Positions 18,189-26,479 of a stretch of 33,018 nucleotides of DNA are shown here, one piece after another; positions within the stretch are counted from its first letter, which is position 1; every line of letters begins with the position of its first letter. Origin of the DNA: Nitriliruptorales bacterium (GTDB lineage Bacteria; Actinomycetota; Nitriliruptoria; Euzebyales; Egibacteraceae). Under the pieces are notes generated by a model. The model saw nothing but the letters and a program-made list of their open reading frames with translations, ran no database searches and was not told the origin of the DNA. A program made the position numbers and the translations under genes. The DNA lies in assembly GCA_009377835.1 (NCBI GenBank), contig WHTG01000011.1, positions 1 to 33,018 of the forward strand, written 5' to 3'.

Positions 18189-19667
18189 TTACCGCCAGCT
18201 CGGGGTCTCGGACGGCGGCATCATCGCAGGACCTCGAATGCCGTCCAGCAGCGATGTCGCGGTCAGCCACGCAAGGCCCCGGCCCCGGCCGAAGGCGGCG
18301 ACGAGCATCCCACCGACGATCACCACAGCGGCACCCGCCGCCCACATCGGGGTGAGGAGAAGGCGGGCGGCGATACCCCCCGCGCCCCCGGCGTCGGCCG
18401 AGGCCGCAGTGACGAGCACGAGCGCAACCGTTGCGGCAACCGCGGCGAGCGCCGTGTCCCCGGCGAACCCGAAACGGTCGATCGCCGCCGCGACGACCGC
18501 CGCGGTGCCCGGGAGCATCGCGGCCGTGAACACCGCAATGGCCCACGCACGGCGCCGGCGGCTCCCGGACACACGCCGTCCCAGCAGGAAGGCCCAGCCC
18601 ACCGGAGGGAGGAGAATGGCCAGCGCCAGGGACTGGCGCGCCGCGACCTGGGCGACCAGATGCAGGCCGGCGACGGCCGCGGCCAGCGGCATGATCTGTT
18701 CGCCCGAGAGGATCCCGCCCCATGCCGCAGCTGCGGGCGCCGCGACCAGCAGCAGGAACGACCAGACCCACGGCCACAGCCGCGGCGGCCGCTGCGACGG
18801 CGGTTGCTCCACGTCCGGGTCTTCGCGCCAGTGGCCCTGTGTGTGTGGCTCCGGCCAGGCCCCGGCATGCTGGGCGTCCAACAGCGCCGGCAGCAGGACC
18901 GTGGTGTCATCGGCGAGCTCGGTGCCCGCCTCCAGAACGGCGCGGCACGACCCCGGCCGATCCCCGGGGACCGGAGACAGCGCGTAGCCGACGCCGGCCG
19001 GCAGATCGAGGGTGTGCGCCTCGTCGAGCAGCGACGCCAGCTGCTCGCCCCGCGCTCCGGTGAGGAGCGCGACAACGGTTGCGGCGAACGAGTACACGTC
19101 GGCCGGTGGTCCGAACCGGCCGGTCATGACCTCGGGAGCGCTGAACACCGGCGTGCCGACCCGAGTCAGCTGGGTCGCATCGATGCCGCGCAGCGTGCTG
19201 GGATCCACGAGCACGATCCGGCCGTCGCGGTCCTCCACCAGGTTCGCCGGCTTCACGTCGCGGTGGACCAGTGGCAAGCCGTCGGTCCACGCGCCTGTGT
19301 GCAGCAGGTCGAGCGCCTCCGCCAGCGGCCACAGCCGCTCCAGCACCGCACCGTCGGGCGGGGCGTCGTGCAACGACGGGCCGTCGACGAAGGCCATCTC
19401 GAGGTATCCCCAGCCCGCGAGCGGCCCGTCGCCGAACCGCCCGCCGTCGTAGACACGCACCAGCGCCGGGTGGTCGATCCCCAACAGGTGGCGACTGCGA
19501 TCCTCGGCGTCACCGGCCAGCGCGTCGGGCCGGATCAGCTTCAGTGCCCGCTGCCTTCCCAGTTCGTCACGTGCCTCCCAGACCTCGCCCTCACCGCCGC
19601 TGCCCACGAGGCGCACGAGGCGGAGCCCCGCCACGAGTCGAGGCCGATCGGCAGCCGCCGCTGTCAC
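18189..19667 (-). CDS. membrane-bound Ser/Thr protein kinase with C-terminal six-helix region
   Basis: A 492-residue Hanks-type kinase. Kinase domain about 12-260: glycine loop VGSGGEGEV (21-29), K43 (ALKLI), HRDVKPANL with D137, K139 and N142, and APE at 178-180. The metal-binding DFG is replaced by D155-P-S. A Pro-rich linker follows, then about six hydrophobic helices between residues 299 and 460, with no outer sensor domain such as PASTA. GTG 19667 has GAAGGG six bases upstream; longer forms would enter the divergent gene's promoter. folD starts four bases downstream. Substrates unknown; reduced activity is possible but key residues remain. Confidence 0.88.
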   Translation of the reverse strand: MTAAAADRPRLVAGLRLVRLVGSGGEGEVWEARDELGRQRALKLIRPDALAGDAEDRSRHLLGIDHPALVRVYDGGRFGDGPLAGWGYLEMAFVDGPSLHDAPPDGAVLERLWPLAEALDLLHTGAWTDGLPLVHRDVKPANLVEDRDGRIVLVDPSTLRGIDATQLTRVGTPVFSAPEVMTGRFGPPADVYSFAATVVALLTGARGEQLASLLDEAHTLDLPAGVGYALSPVPGDRPGSCRAVLEAGTELADDTTVLLPALLDAQHAGAWPEPHTQGHWREDPDVEQPPSQRPPRLWPWVWSFLLLVAAPAAAAWGGILSGEQIMPLAAAVAGLHLVAQVAARQSLALAILLPPVGWAFLLGRRVSGSRRRRAWAIAVFTAAMLPGTAAVVAAAIDRFGFAGDTALAAVAATVALVLVTAASADAGGAGGIAARLLLTPMWAAGAAVVIVGGMLVAAFGRGRGLAWLTATSLLDGIRGPAMMPPSETPSWR

Positions 19668-19689
19668 CCGGGTCCCTTCATGACACCCG

Positions 19690-19699
19690 ACGGTATCCT
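19690..19699. promoter_or_regulatory. overlapping divergent -10 boxes, kinase and EamA gene
   Basis: In the 43-base divergent gap, minus-strand TACCGT (19695-19690) would start the kinase transcript near 19683 with AAGGGA in a short leader. Plus-strand TATCCT (19694-19699) overlaps it and would serve the EamA gene, whose GTG comes 11 bases later. The overlap would make the two promoters mutually exclusive. Confidence 0.35.
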
Positions 19700-19710
19700 G
19701 GCGGCCGACT

Positions 19711-20643
19711 GTGTCGGACGATTCCACCCCCGCACGCCACCTGCCCTATGCCACGGGGGTGGCCGGCGCGCTGCTCATCGCCTTCTCGGCGATTCTCGTG
19801 CGCCTTGCCGGCGTGTCGCCGTCCACGGCAGCCATCTACCGCTGCGCCTACGCCGTTCCCGTCCTCGCCGTGCTCGCATGGCGGGAAAGCCGGCGGTTCG
19901 GCCCTCGCCCGTGGACCCTGCGCCGGCCGGCGCTCATCGCCGGTGTGTTCTTCGCCGGGGACCTGGTGGCGTGGCACTACGCCATCGACGCGGTCGGTGC
20001 CGGCCTTGCCACCGTGCTCGGGAACACGCAGGTCGCGATGGTCGGTGTGGCGGCGTGGGTGTTCCTTGGCGAGCGTCCGCGCCGATCAACCGTCGTTGCC
20101 GTACCGGTCGTCCTGTTCGGCGTCGTGTTGATCTCGGGGGTGATCGGTGACGGGGCGTACGGCCGCGCACCCGTGGCGGGCGCCGTGTTCGGATTGCTGA
20201 CGGCGGCCTTCTACGCGGCCTTCATCCTGATCCTGCGTCACGGCAACAGCGATCTGCGCCGGCCCGCCGGGCCCCTGCTGGACGCCACGGCGGTCGGGGC
20301 GGTGGTATCGCTCCTTGCGGCGCTGGCGCTCGGTGACGCGGATGTGGCGCCGCAGTGGCCGGCGCACGGCTGGCTGGTCGTCCTGGCGCTGACGTCACAG
20401 GTGGTCGCGTGGCTGCTGATCTCGGTGTCGTTGCCCCGCCTGCCCGCGGCGACGACCTCGATCGTGTTGACCCTGCAGCCGGTGGGATCGGTCTTCCTCG
20501 GCATGGTGCTGCTCGGCGAGGCGCCCTCTCCGGTGCAGCTCGCGGGCGTCGCCGTCGTCTTGGCGGGTATCGTGATGGCGACGCTGGGACGCGGGCCACG
20601 CCTGCGACCGCGGCCGACACTGGATCCGGCTCCGAGCGGGTAG
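19711..20643 (+). CDS. EamA/DMT-family transporter
   Basis: A 310-residue inner-membrane protein with two EamA repeats, about ten helices in total. Repeat 1 runs about 15-145 and includes FFAGDLVAWHYAIDAVGAGLATVLGN with VFLGERP; repeat 2 runs about 155-290, with ATTSIVLTLQPVGSVFLG and LLGEAPS. Family members export amino acids and metabolites; no substrate can be read here. GTG 19711 has no clear ribosome site, so translation may begin on a very short leader. It diverges from the kinase gene and is convergent with the flavin reductase. Confidence 0.9.
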   Translation: MSDDSTPARHLPYATGVAGALLIAFSAILVRLAGVSPSTAAIYRCAYAVPVLAVLAWRESRRFGPRPWTLRRPALIAGVFFAGDLVAWHYAIDAVGAGLATVLGNTQVAMVGVAAWVFLGERPRRSTVVAVPVVLFGVVLISGVIGDGAYGRAPVAGAVFGLLTAAFYAAFILILRHGNSDLRRPAGPLLDATAVGAVVSLLAALALGDADVAPQWPAHGWLVVLALTSQVVAWLLISVSLPRLPAATTSIVLTLQPVGSVFLGMVLLGEAPSPVQLAGVAVVLAGIVMATLGRGPRLRPRPTLDPAPSG

Positions 20644-20673
20644 GCCGTCACTCGCTCAGCTCGAAAGGTCGGT

Positions 20674-21162
20674 TCAGGCCTTGTGCCCCGGTTCCATGTC
20701 CCTCACCTGTTGGAATCCCAGTTGCCGGAAGGGGCGCCTTTGTTCGGCGGCGATCGCCTCCACGAGCAGTGCGGTGTGGTCGCCGACCTGGTCATGCCGC
20801 AGGACCCGGGCGACGACGTACCCGGCGCTGTGCCTCAGTAGCGGGACCCCGTCAGGCCCCTCGTCCCATTCGCATCGGGTGAACTTGTCGGTGTCGTCGG
20901 CGGTCTCCTCTCCGAACAGCTCGGCGAGTTCCAGGTCACCACGGTCCAGGAAGTGGACCGCCAGCACGCGCGAGCGCAGCGCAACGTCGTGGGTGGCGTT
21001 GCGCCGGGAGATGCAGACCAGGAACCGCGGCGGATGAATGCTGCACTGCGTCGTGAACCCCACGAGGCAACCCCCGCGCGTGTCACCGGCCACGGCCGTG
21101 ACGACCACCATCGGGTAGTCCAGCGCAGCCACCAAGCGCTGCACCGTCTTCTCGGTTGTCAT
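20674..21162 (-). CDS. flavin reductase family protein (FMN-binding split barrel)
   Basis: A 162-residue split-barrel protein of the flavin reductase-like family, which binds FMN and transfers electrons from NAD(P)H to flavin. Typical features are the N-terminal YPMVVVTA with GCLVGFTTQCSIHPPRFLVCISRRN, VLAVHFLD, and GDHTALLVEAI near the end. The ATG overlaps the stop of the RibD-C reductase gene (ATGA), so the two are co-translated; it may supply reduced flavin or act beside that enzyme. The partner oxygenase, if any, is not in the window. Confidence 0.9.
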   Translation of the reverse strand: MTTEKTVQRLVAALDYPMVVVTAVAGDTRGGCLVGFTTQCSIHPPRFLVCISRRNATHDVALRSRVLAVHFLDRGDLELAELFGEETADDTDKFTRCEWDEGPDGVPLLRHSAGYVVARVLRHDQVGDHTALLVEAIAAEQRRPFRQLGFQQVRDMEPGHKA

Positions 21163-21917
21163 GCCGTGCGGGTGGTTGGGAGGAGGTAGCGCAGGAACAA
21201 CGACCCTGCCTCTTCCAGGACGTGCGCGAGTTCCAGCCCAATTGGCTCCGGCAGGAAGCTCGACCCCATGATCCGGGCGCCACCACCTCCACCCACCAGC
21301 GTCGGCGAGACGGTGAGACACAGTTCGTCGACCAGACCGCGGCCCAGCAGGCTGGCGTTCAGTGTCGGGCCACCCTCGCACAGCAGCGCGTGGATCCCCG
21401 CCGCAGACAGTGTCCGCAGCGCCTCCGGCAGGTCTAGTTCCGGCTCCCCGATGGCGACGACCTCGGCGACCTGCCGGGCCTGATCCAGTCGCTCCGCATT
21501 CGCCGACGCCGGGACCAGCACGAACGGGGTGCTGCGTCCGTCGCGAAACAGCGGCGCGTCCCAGTCGAGGCGCAGGCTACGGGTGACGACGGCGATCCGC
21601 GGCATCGGGGGCTGTCCGCGGGCCGCACGCCCGGGCCTGAAGGCCTCGCGGATCTTGGGCGGACCGTACCTCTCCGAGCGGACCGTCTCGGCACCCACGA
21701 GGATTCCGTCGGCCAGACTGCGCAGGAGGAAGAAGATGTACCGGTCGCCGGCGCTGCCAAGTTGCTCGGTCACGCCCTCCACCACGGTCGCGCCGTCGAC
21801 ACTGACCACCATGTTGACAAAGACATAGGGCCGGTCGCGCGGCTGACGGCGGCGTGGGTCCTCGTAGCACTTCGCCGGGTCGATGTCGTCGAGCACCACC
21901 GGATACAGCTGGCGCAT
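21159..21917 (-). CDS. RibD C-terminal-domain (pyrimidine reductase-like) protein
   Basis: A 252-residue stand-alone reductase domain of the RibD-C/DHFR-like fold. NMVVSVDGATVVEG, the NADPH-binding ADGILVGAETVRSERYG and CEGGPTLNASLLG are characteristic. The N-terminal deaminase of true RibD is absent, so it is probably not the main riboflavin enzyme. The mycobacterial relative Rv2671 can reduce dihydrofolate; whether this one can is unknown. ATG 21917 follows AAAGGAGG by four bases. It overlaps the flavin reductase gene by four bases and diverges from the S9 peptidase. Confidence 0.88.
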   Translation of the reverse strand: MRQLYPVVLDDIDPAKCYEDPRRRQPRDRPYVFVNMVVSVDGATVVEGVTEQLGSAGDRYIFFLLRSLADGILVGAETVRSERYGPPKIREAFRPGRAARGQPPMPRIAVVTRSLRLDWDAPLFRDGRSTPFVLVPASANAERLDQARQVAEVVAIGEPELDLPEALRTLSAAGIHALLCEGGPTLNASLLGRGLVDELCLTVSPTLVGGGGGARIMGSSFLPEPIGLELAHVLEEAGSLFLRYLLPTTRTA

Positions 21918-21936
21918 CCATCCTCCTTTCGGGCGC

Positions 21937-21942
21937 AGGCTA
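21937..21942 (-). promoter_or_regulatory. candidate -10 box for the RibD-C/flavin reductase pair
   Basis: TAGCCT on the minus strand fits TANNNT and would start a transcript near 21930, giving a leader of about 13 bases that still contains AAAGGAGG. Confidence 0.38.
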
Positions 21943-21984
21943 CGCCGCCACCGCGCCGGCCCGGCAGGAGGTCCGTTCGGCCGC

Positions 21985-21990
21985 TACCGT
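21985..21990 (+). promoter_or_regulatory. candidate leaderless promoter -10 for the S9 peptidase
   Basis: TACCGT lies exactly six bases before the ATG at 21997, the spacing seen in actinobacterial leaderless transcripts, and no ribosome site is near (the only AGGAGG ends 25 bases upstream). No -35 seen. Confidence 0.42.
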
Positions 21991-21996
21991 CGCGCC

Positions 21997-23970
21997 ATGC
22001 AGATCACCGACCTCACACGGATCCGCCAACTGTCCGACCCGACGCTCACCCCGGACGGGAAACAAGCCGCCGTGGCCGTGACGCGCATCGACCTCGACGA
22101 GGACGACTACCGGGGTGACCTGTGGATCGTCGCGACGGACGGGTCGACGCCACCTCGGCAGTTGACGCACGGCCCCAAGGACTCCCAACCGCGGTTCTCC
22201 CCGGACGGGAAATGGCTGGCATTCCTGCGTGCCGCGAAGGACGGCAAGCCCCAACTGCACGTCCTGCCGACGGCCGGTGGTGAGGCGCGGTCGCTGACCG
22301 ATCACCCCCTCGGGGTCACAGCCGCCGCGTGGGCGCCGGACTCGCGGCGCCTCGCGTACGTCGCAGGGGTTCCCGAGCCGGGCCGCTACGGCACCGACGA
22401 GAACGTGACGCCCGCGAATGAGCCGCCGCGACACATCACCTCCCGCAAGTACCGGACCGACGACATCGGGTTCACGATCGACCGGCGCCCACACGTCTTC
22501 GTCCTCGATCTCGAGCACGAGGGCGCACCGAGGCAGTTGACCGACGGTGACGTCGACGACGCCGTGCCCGTGTGGAGCCCGGACGGAAGGTGGATCGCCT
22601 TCACGTCCGCCCGCCATCCCGGGCGACACGACGACGTCATCACCGACGTCTACGTCGCCGCAGCCGACGGCGGCGAGCCGCGGAAGGTGACGGACAGCAC
22701 GCTCACGATCTCACAGGTGGAGTTCGTCGACGCCCAGCGGGTGGTGTTCCTCGCCGACTCCGAGCCCGACGTGGTCGGGCGCAACGTCAGGCTGTGGACG
22801 GCCGATGTCTCGGGTGACGGCCGGTCCCGGCCGCTCACGGAACGCGAGACGTGGCACCTGGACAGTTACGGCAGCGGCAGCCGACACCCGCTCCTCGTCG
22901 CCGACGGCACCGTCACCACCTTGAACCAGCGCCGTGGCGCGATCGAGATGGTCCGTGTGGGTCTCGACGGCGGGAAGCCGGAGGTGCTGCGCGGCGGACA
23001 GCGCCAGATACTCGGCGCCGACCATGCCGCGGGTGTCACGGCGATGATCATCGGCGATGCCACCAGCGCGGGCGAACTGGTGGTCGATGACGGCGGCGGC
23101 GAAAGGGTGCTGACGGAGTTCGGCGCCGAACTCACCAAGCATGCCGACCTGCACCCGCTGCTGGAACTGGAGACGGCCGCGCCGGATGGCTACCCGGTCC
23201 ACGGCTGGCTGGTGAAACCTGCGGGGCGCGGTCCCTTCCCGGTGCTGCTCTCCATCCACGGCGGCCCGTTCGCCCAGTACGGGTGGAACCTGTTCGACGA
23301 GGCGCAGATCTATGCCGGCGCCGGCTACGCCGTGGTGCTCGGCAATCCGCGAGGAGCGTCGGGTTACGGCGAGGCGCACGGTCGCGCGATCGTCGGCGAC
23401 ATGGGTAACCTCGACCGCACCGATCTACTGACGCTGCTCGACCACGCCTTGGCCGAACCGGACCTCGACGGTGATCGTGTCGGTGTGATGGGAGGGTCGT
23501 ACGGCGGGTTCATGACAACCTGGCTGGCGGGGACGCAGGATCGTTTCCGTGCAGCGATCAGCGAGCGCTCCGTCAACGTCTGGGACAGCTTCGTCGGCAG
23601 TTCCGACATCGGCTGGTTCTTCGTCGACAACTACTGCGGGACGGACCCGGAGCGCCAGCGACAGCAGAGCCCGCTGACCTACGCCGATGGGATCCGCTCG
23701 CCGATGCTGATCATCCATTCCGAGGAGGACTGGCGCTGCCCGGTCGAGCAGGCTCAGCGGCTGTTCGAGAGGCTGCAGCGCAACGGTGTGGAGTCAGAGC
23801 TGCTGCTGTTTCCCGGCGAGGGGCACGAGTTGTCGCGGTCAGGGCTGCCCAGCCACCGTGTCGCGCGCTTCGAGGCGATCCTCCAGTGGTGGGCCCGCCA
23901 TCTCGGTGACCATCACTCCGACGGGGCGTCGGAGAATCCGTCCACCGGCTCGTCGACCGGTTCGACATAG
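21997..23970 (+). CDS. S9-family (prolyl oligopeptidase/acylaminoacyl-peptidase) serine peptidase
   Basis: A 657-residue peptidase with an N-terminal beta-propeller (about 1-390; repeated motifs such as FSPDGKWLAF, WAPDSRRLAY and WSPDGRWIAF) and a C-terminal alpha/beta hydrolase domain. The catalytic triad is S501 (GGSYGGF), D578 (HSEEDWRCP) and H610 (GEGHELSRSG). It cleaves short peptides, probably in the cytoplasm, since no signal peptide is seen. ATG 21997 has no ribosome site but a well-placed -10 box. The last 58 bases, coding a Ser/Gly/Thr-rich tail, overlap the convergent membrane protein gene. Confidence 0.95.
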   Translation: MQITDLTRIRQLSDPTLTPDGKQAAVAVTRIDLDEDDYRGDLWIVATDGSTPPRQLTHGPKDSQPRFSPDGKWLAFLRAAKDGKPQLHVLPTAGGEARSLTDHPLGVTAAAWAPDSRRLAYVAGVPEPGRYGTDENVTPANEPPRHITSRKYRTDDIGFTIDRRPHVFVLDLEHEGAPRQLTDGDVDDAVPVWSPDGRWIAFTSARHPGRHDDVITDVYVAAADGGEPRKVTDSTLTISQVEFVDAQRVVFLADSEPDVVGRNVRLWTADVSGDGRSRPLTERETWHLDSYGSGSRHPLLVADGTVTTLNQRRGAIEMVRVGLDGGKPEVLRGGQRQILGADHAAGVTAMIIGDATSAGELVVDDGGGERVLTEFGAELTKHADLHPLLELETAAPDGYPVHGWLVKPAGRGPFPVLLSIHGGPFAQYGWNLFDEAQIYAGAGYAVVLGNPRGASGYGEAHGRAIVGDMGNLDRTDLLTLLDHALAEPDLDGDRVGVMGGSYGGFMTTWLAGTQDRFRAAISERSVNVWDSFVGSSDIGWFFVDNYCGTDPERQRQQSPLTYADGIRSPMLIIHSEEDWRCPVEQAQRLFERLQRNGVESELLLFPGEGHELSRSGLPSHRVARFEAILQWWARHLGDHHSDGASENPSTGSSTGST

Positions 23971-24314
23971 ACGACCTGCATGCGCTGGTCGCCGCGCGTG
24001 GGGCGCAGGGCCGTGACGCCTATGAGCACGAAGTCACCCGGCGCCGGAACGTTCTGCTTCGGATCGAGCGCGAGGATCGCGCACTGCTGCCGCGCGTCCC
24101 GCCTGTCCGGGTCATCGGACCAGCAGATGCTGTCCCGTTCCTCCGAGACGCCGCCGACTTCGATCTCCCGGAAGACAACTTCGTTGGCGTCACTCAGGGG
24201 GTTGCCCGCGACGCCCACCCAGACGGCAGTCATGATCACGGCACCGAGCAGCAGCCCGACGATCAGCACGCCGACGCGGCTGCCCGGTTCCCTGCGGTAG
24301 GTGTGATCGTCCAT
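23913..24314 (-). CDS. membrane-anchored hypothetical protein
   Basis: A 133-residue protein not recognised. A short basic cytoplasmic start (MDDHTYRREPGSR) precedes one hydrophobic helix (about 14-36); the rest is probably outside the cell and has two cysteines, C64 and C78, that could form a disulfide. It ends in an acidic tail. AAGGG lies six bases before the ATG, supporting translation. It sits 30 bases after purH on the same strand, and its 3' end overlaps the S9 peptidase gene tail to tail by 58 bases. Confidence 0.78.
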   Translation of the reverse strand: MDDHTYRREPGSRVGVLIVGLLLGAVIMTAVWVGVAGNPLSDANEVVFREIEVGGVSEERDSICWSDDPDRRDARQQCAILALDPKQNVPAPGDFVLIGVTALRPTRGDQRMQVVYVEPVDEPVDGFSDAPSE

Positions 24315-24344
24315 GGGAGCCCTTCCGTCCGGGTCCCCTGCAGA

Positions 24345-25886
24345 TTAGTGCCGGAAGTGCCGCCGACCGGTGAACACCATCGGTACGCCGCGTTCGTCGC
24401 AGGCCGCGACGACCTCCTCGTCGCGGACGCTGCCGCCGGGCTGGACGATCGCACGGATGCCCGCCGCGAGAGCTGCGTCTGGTCCGTCGCGGAACGGAAA
24501 GAACGCATCGCTGGCCAGGACAGCGCCGTCACAGCGGCCCTGTGACTTCTCCACCGCGATGCGGACGCTGTCGACGCGTGACATCTGCCCGGCTCCCACA
24601 CCGACGATGGCCCCCTCGTTGGCCAGGACGATCGCGTTCGATTTTGAGTGCTTGCAGGCCTGCCAGGCGAACCGCAGCTCGGCCATGGTGGCGTCGTCGG
24701 GCTTTGCGTGGGTGGCGACGCTCCACGTGTCGGGCGCTTCGAGGGCCGTGTCCGCGTCCTGCACCAGCAGCCCACCCGAGACGCTGCGGATCGACAGTGG
24801 CGTGCCCACCGGGTCCGGCCGCTCGACGCTGAGGATCCGTAGATTCGCCTTCGTCCGCAGCACCTCCAGCGCCTCGTCGGCGAACCCGGGCGCCACGACA
24901 ACCTCGGTGAAGACCTCGATGATCTGACGGGCGGTGGCGGCGTCGACGGGGCGGTTCGCCGCCACGATCCCGCCGAAGGCGCTCACCGGATCACCGGCGA
25001 GCGCCCTGGGATACGCCTCGTGCAGCGAGACCGCTACCGCCAACCCGGCCGGGTTCGTGTGCTTGACGATGGCGATGCACGGATCGGCAAAGTCCATCAC
25101 CATGCCCCACGCGGCGTCGGTGTCCAGGATGTTGTTGTAGGACAGTTCCTTGCCGTGCAGCTGCACCGCCGACCCGAGGCCCCAGGGTGCATCCGGCTGC
25201 GTGTAGTAGGCGGCCGCCTGGTGCGGGTTCTCGCCGTACCGCAGATCCTGTGCCTTGCGGTAGCTGGCGAGGTGCGCCGCCGGAAACCGCCTTTCGCGGG
25301 CGAACCATCGGGCGACTGCTGCGTCGTACGCGGCCGTGTGCGCGAAGGCACGACCCGCGAGCTCGCGGCGGATCTCCGGCGGAACACCGCCGTGATCGCG
25401 CAGGTTCGTCAAGAGCACGTCGTAGTCGTCCGGCTCCACCACGACGGTGACGTGGGCATGGTTCTTCGCCGCCGCACGCACCATCGTCGGTCCGCCGATG
25501 TCGATCATCTCGATCACCTCGGCGGGGTCGACGTCGGGCTTGGCGGTCGTCTGCGAGAAGGGGTAGAGGTTCACCACGACGAGTTCGATGCCGGTGATGC
25601 CGTGCTCCTCGAGCGAGGCCACGTGACCCGCCCTGGAGCGATCGGCAAGGATCCCCGCGTGGATGGCCGGATGCAGCGTCTTGACGCGGCCGTCCATGAT
25701 CTCCGGGAAGCCGGTCACGCTGCTGACTTCGGTGACCGCGAACCCGGCGTCGGCGATGGTCTTCGCGGTGGACCCGGTCGACACGATCTCGACGCCCGCC
25801 TGCGACAGTGCTGTTGCCAGGTCAACCAGGCCGGTCTTGTCGTACGCGCTGACGAGCGCCCGCTCGATCTTCACGACATCCCTCAC
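24345..25886 (-). CDS. purH: bifunctional AICAR formyltransferase/IMP cyclohydrolase
   Basis: A 513-residue enzyme for the last two steps of IMP synthesis. The N-terminal IMP cyclohydrolase/MGS-like domain (about 5-150) has SAYDKTGL, STGSTAKT and GRVKTLHP; the C-terminal AICAR transformylase has K275-H276 (VKHTNPAG), RYGENPHQ and WQACKHSKSNAI. GTG 25886 overlaps the purN stop (GTGA). A second GTG four codons later with GAGGGA upstream is an alternative start. It uses 10-formyl-tetrahydrofolate, which folD in this window can supply. Confidence 0.96.
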   Translation of the reverse strand: MRDVVKIERALVSAYDKTGLVDLATALSQAGVEIVSTGSTAKTIADAGFAVTEVSSVTGFPEIMDGRVKTLHPAIHAGILADRSRAGHVASLEEHGITGIELVVVNLYPFSQTTAKPDVDPAEVIEMIDIGGPTMVRAAAKNHAHVTVVVEPDDYDVLLTNLRDHGGVPPEIRRELAGRAFAHTAAYDAAVARWFARERRFPAAHLASYRKAQDLRYGENPHQAAAYYTQPDAPWGLGSAVQLHGKELSYNNILDTDAAWGMVMDFADPCIAIVKHTNPAGLAVAVSLHEAYPRALAGDPVSAFGGIVAANRPVDAATARQIIEVFTEVVVAPGFADEALEVLRTKANLRILSVERPDPVGTPLSIRSVSGGLLVQDADTALEAPDTWSVATHAKPDDATMAELRFAWQACKHSKSNAIVLANEGAIVGVGAGQMSRVDSVRIAVEKSQGRCDGAVLASDAFFPFRDGPDAALAAGIRAIVQPGGSVRDEEVVAACDERGVPMVFTGRRHFRH

Positions 25887-26476
25887 GGCTTGATCCTCAC
25901 GTTGCGGCCGACCACGTCGAGGCGGTCCGCGCAGAACAGGCCAACAGCAGCGGGCAGCAGCCGGTGTTCGACGGCCTTCAACCGGTTGTGCAGCGTCTCC
26001 GGCGTGTCGTCAGGCTCCACTCCGACCGCCTCCTGCATCACGATCGGACCGGCATCGACCTCCTCGACCACGAAGTGCACGGTCACGCCGGTGAGCTTCA
26101 CGCCGTGCGCCAGCGCGTCCTCGACGGCATGCGCGCCGGGAAAGGAGGGCAGCAGCGACGGGTGCACATTGAGGGTCGGCCACCGCCGCACGAACGCGCC
26201 GGACAGGATCCGCATGAACCCGGCCAGGATCACGAGGTCCGGGGTGCGGTGCGCCACGGCCTCGACCAGCGCCGCTTCCCACTCGCTGCGGTCGCCGTAC
26301 GCGTGTCGGTCGACACAGAGGGCCTCGATGCCCGCGGCCTCTGCTCGGTGCAGGACCCGGGCCTCTGCCACATCCGCCACCACCGCCGCCACGTCCCCCC
26401 CCAGGTCGTCGCGGTCAAACAGCGCCTGCGCGTTCGACCCGTGACCCGATGCCAGCACGACCAGGCGTTTGCCCAT
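25883..26476 (-). CDS. purN: phosphoribosylglycinamide formyltransferase
   Basis: A 197-residue GAR transformylase, purine step 3, using 10-formyl-tetrahydrofolate. The catalytic residues N103 and H105 (LNVHPSLLPSFPG) and D141 (VDAGPI) match E. coli N106, H108 and D144; the phosphate loop GHGSNAQAL is near residue 11. ATG 26476 has no clear ribosome site but begins three bases after the stop of a possible 36-codon membrane peptide, so re-initiation is plausible. Co-translated with purH. Confidence 0.96.
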   Translation of the reverse strand: MGKRLVVLASGHGSNAQALFDRDDLGGDVAAVVADVAEARVLHRAEAAGIEALCVDRHAYGDRSEWEAALVEAVAHRTPDLVILAGFMRILSGAFVRRWPTLNVHPSLLPSFPGAHAVEDALAHGVKLTGVTVHFVVEEVDAGPIVMQEAVGVEPDDTPETLHNRLKAVEHRLLPAAVGLFCADRLDVVGRNVRIKP

Positions 26477-26479
26477 GCG

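Noticed and set aside
18189-19667. Calling the kinase a pseudokinase because DFG reads DPS
   Set aside because: The glycine loop, Lys, HRD Asp, Asn and the metal-binding Asp are all kept, so loss of activity cannot be claimed.
18093-20150. A 685-codon plus-strand open frame across folD, the kinase and the exporter
   Set aside because: It crosses three well-supported genes and has the Arg/Pro-rich composition of a GC shadow.
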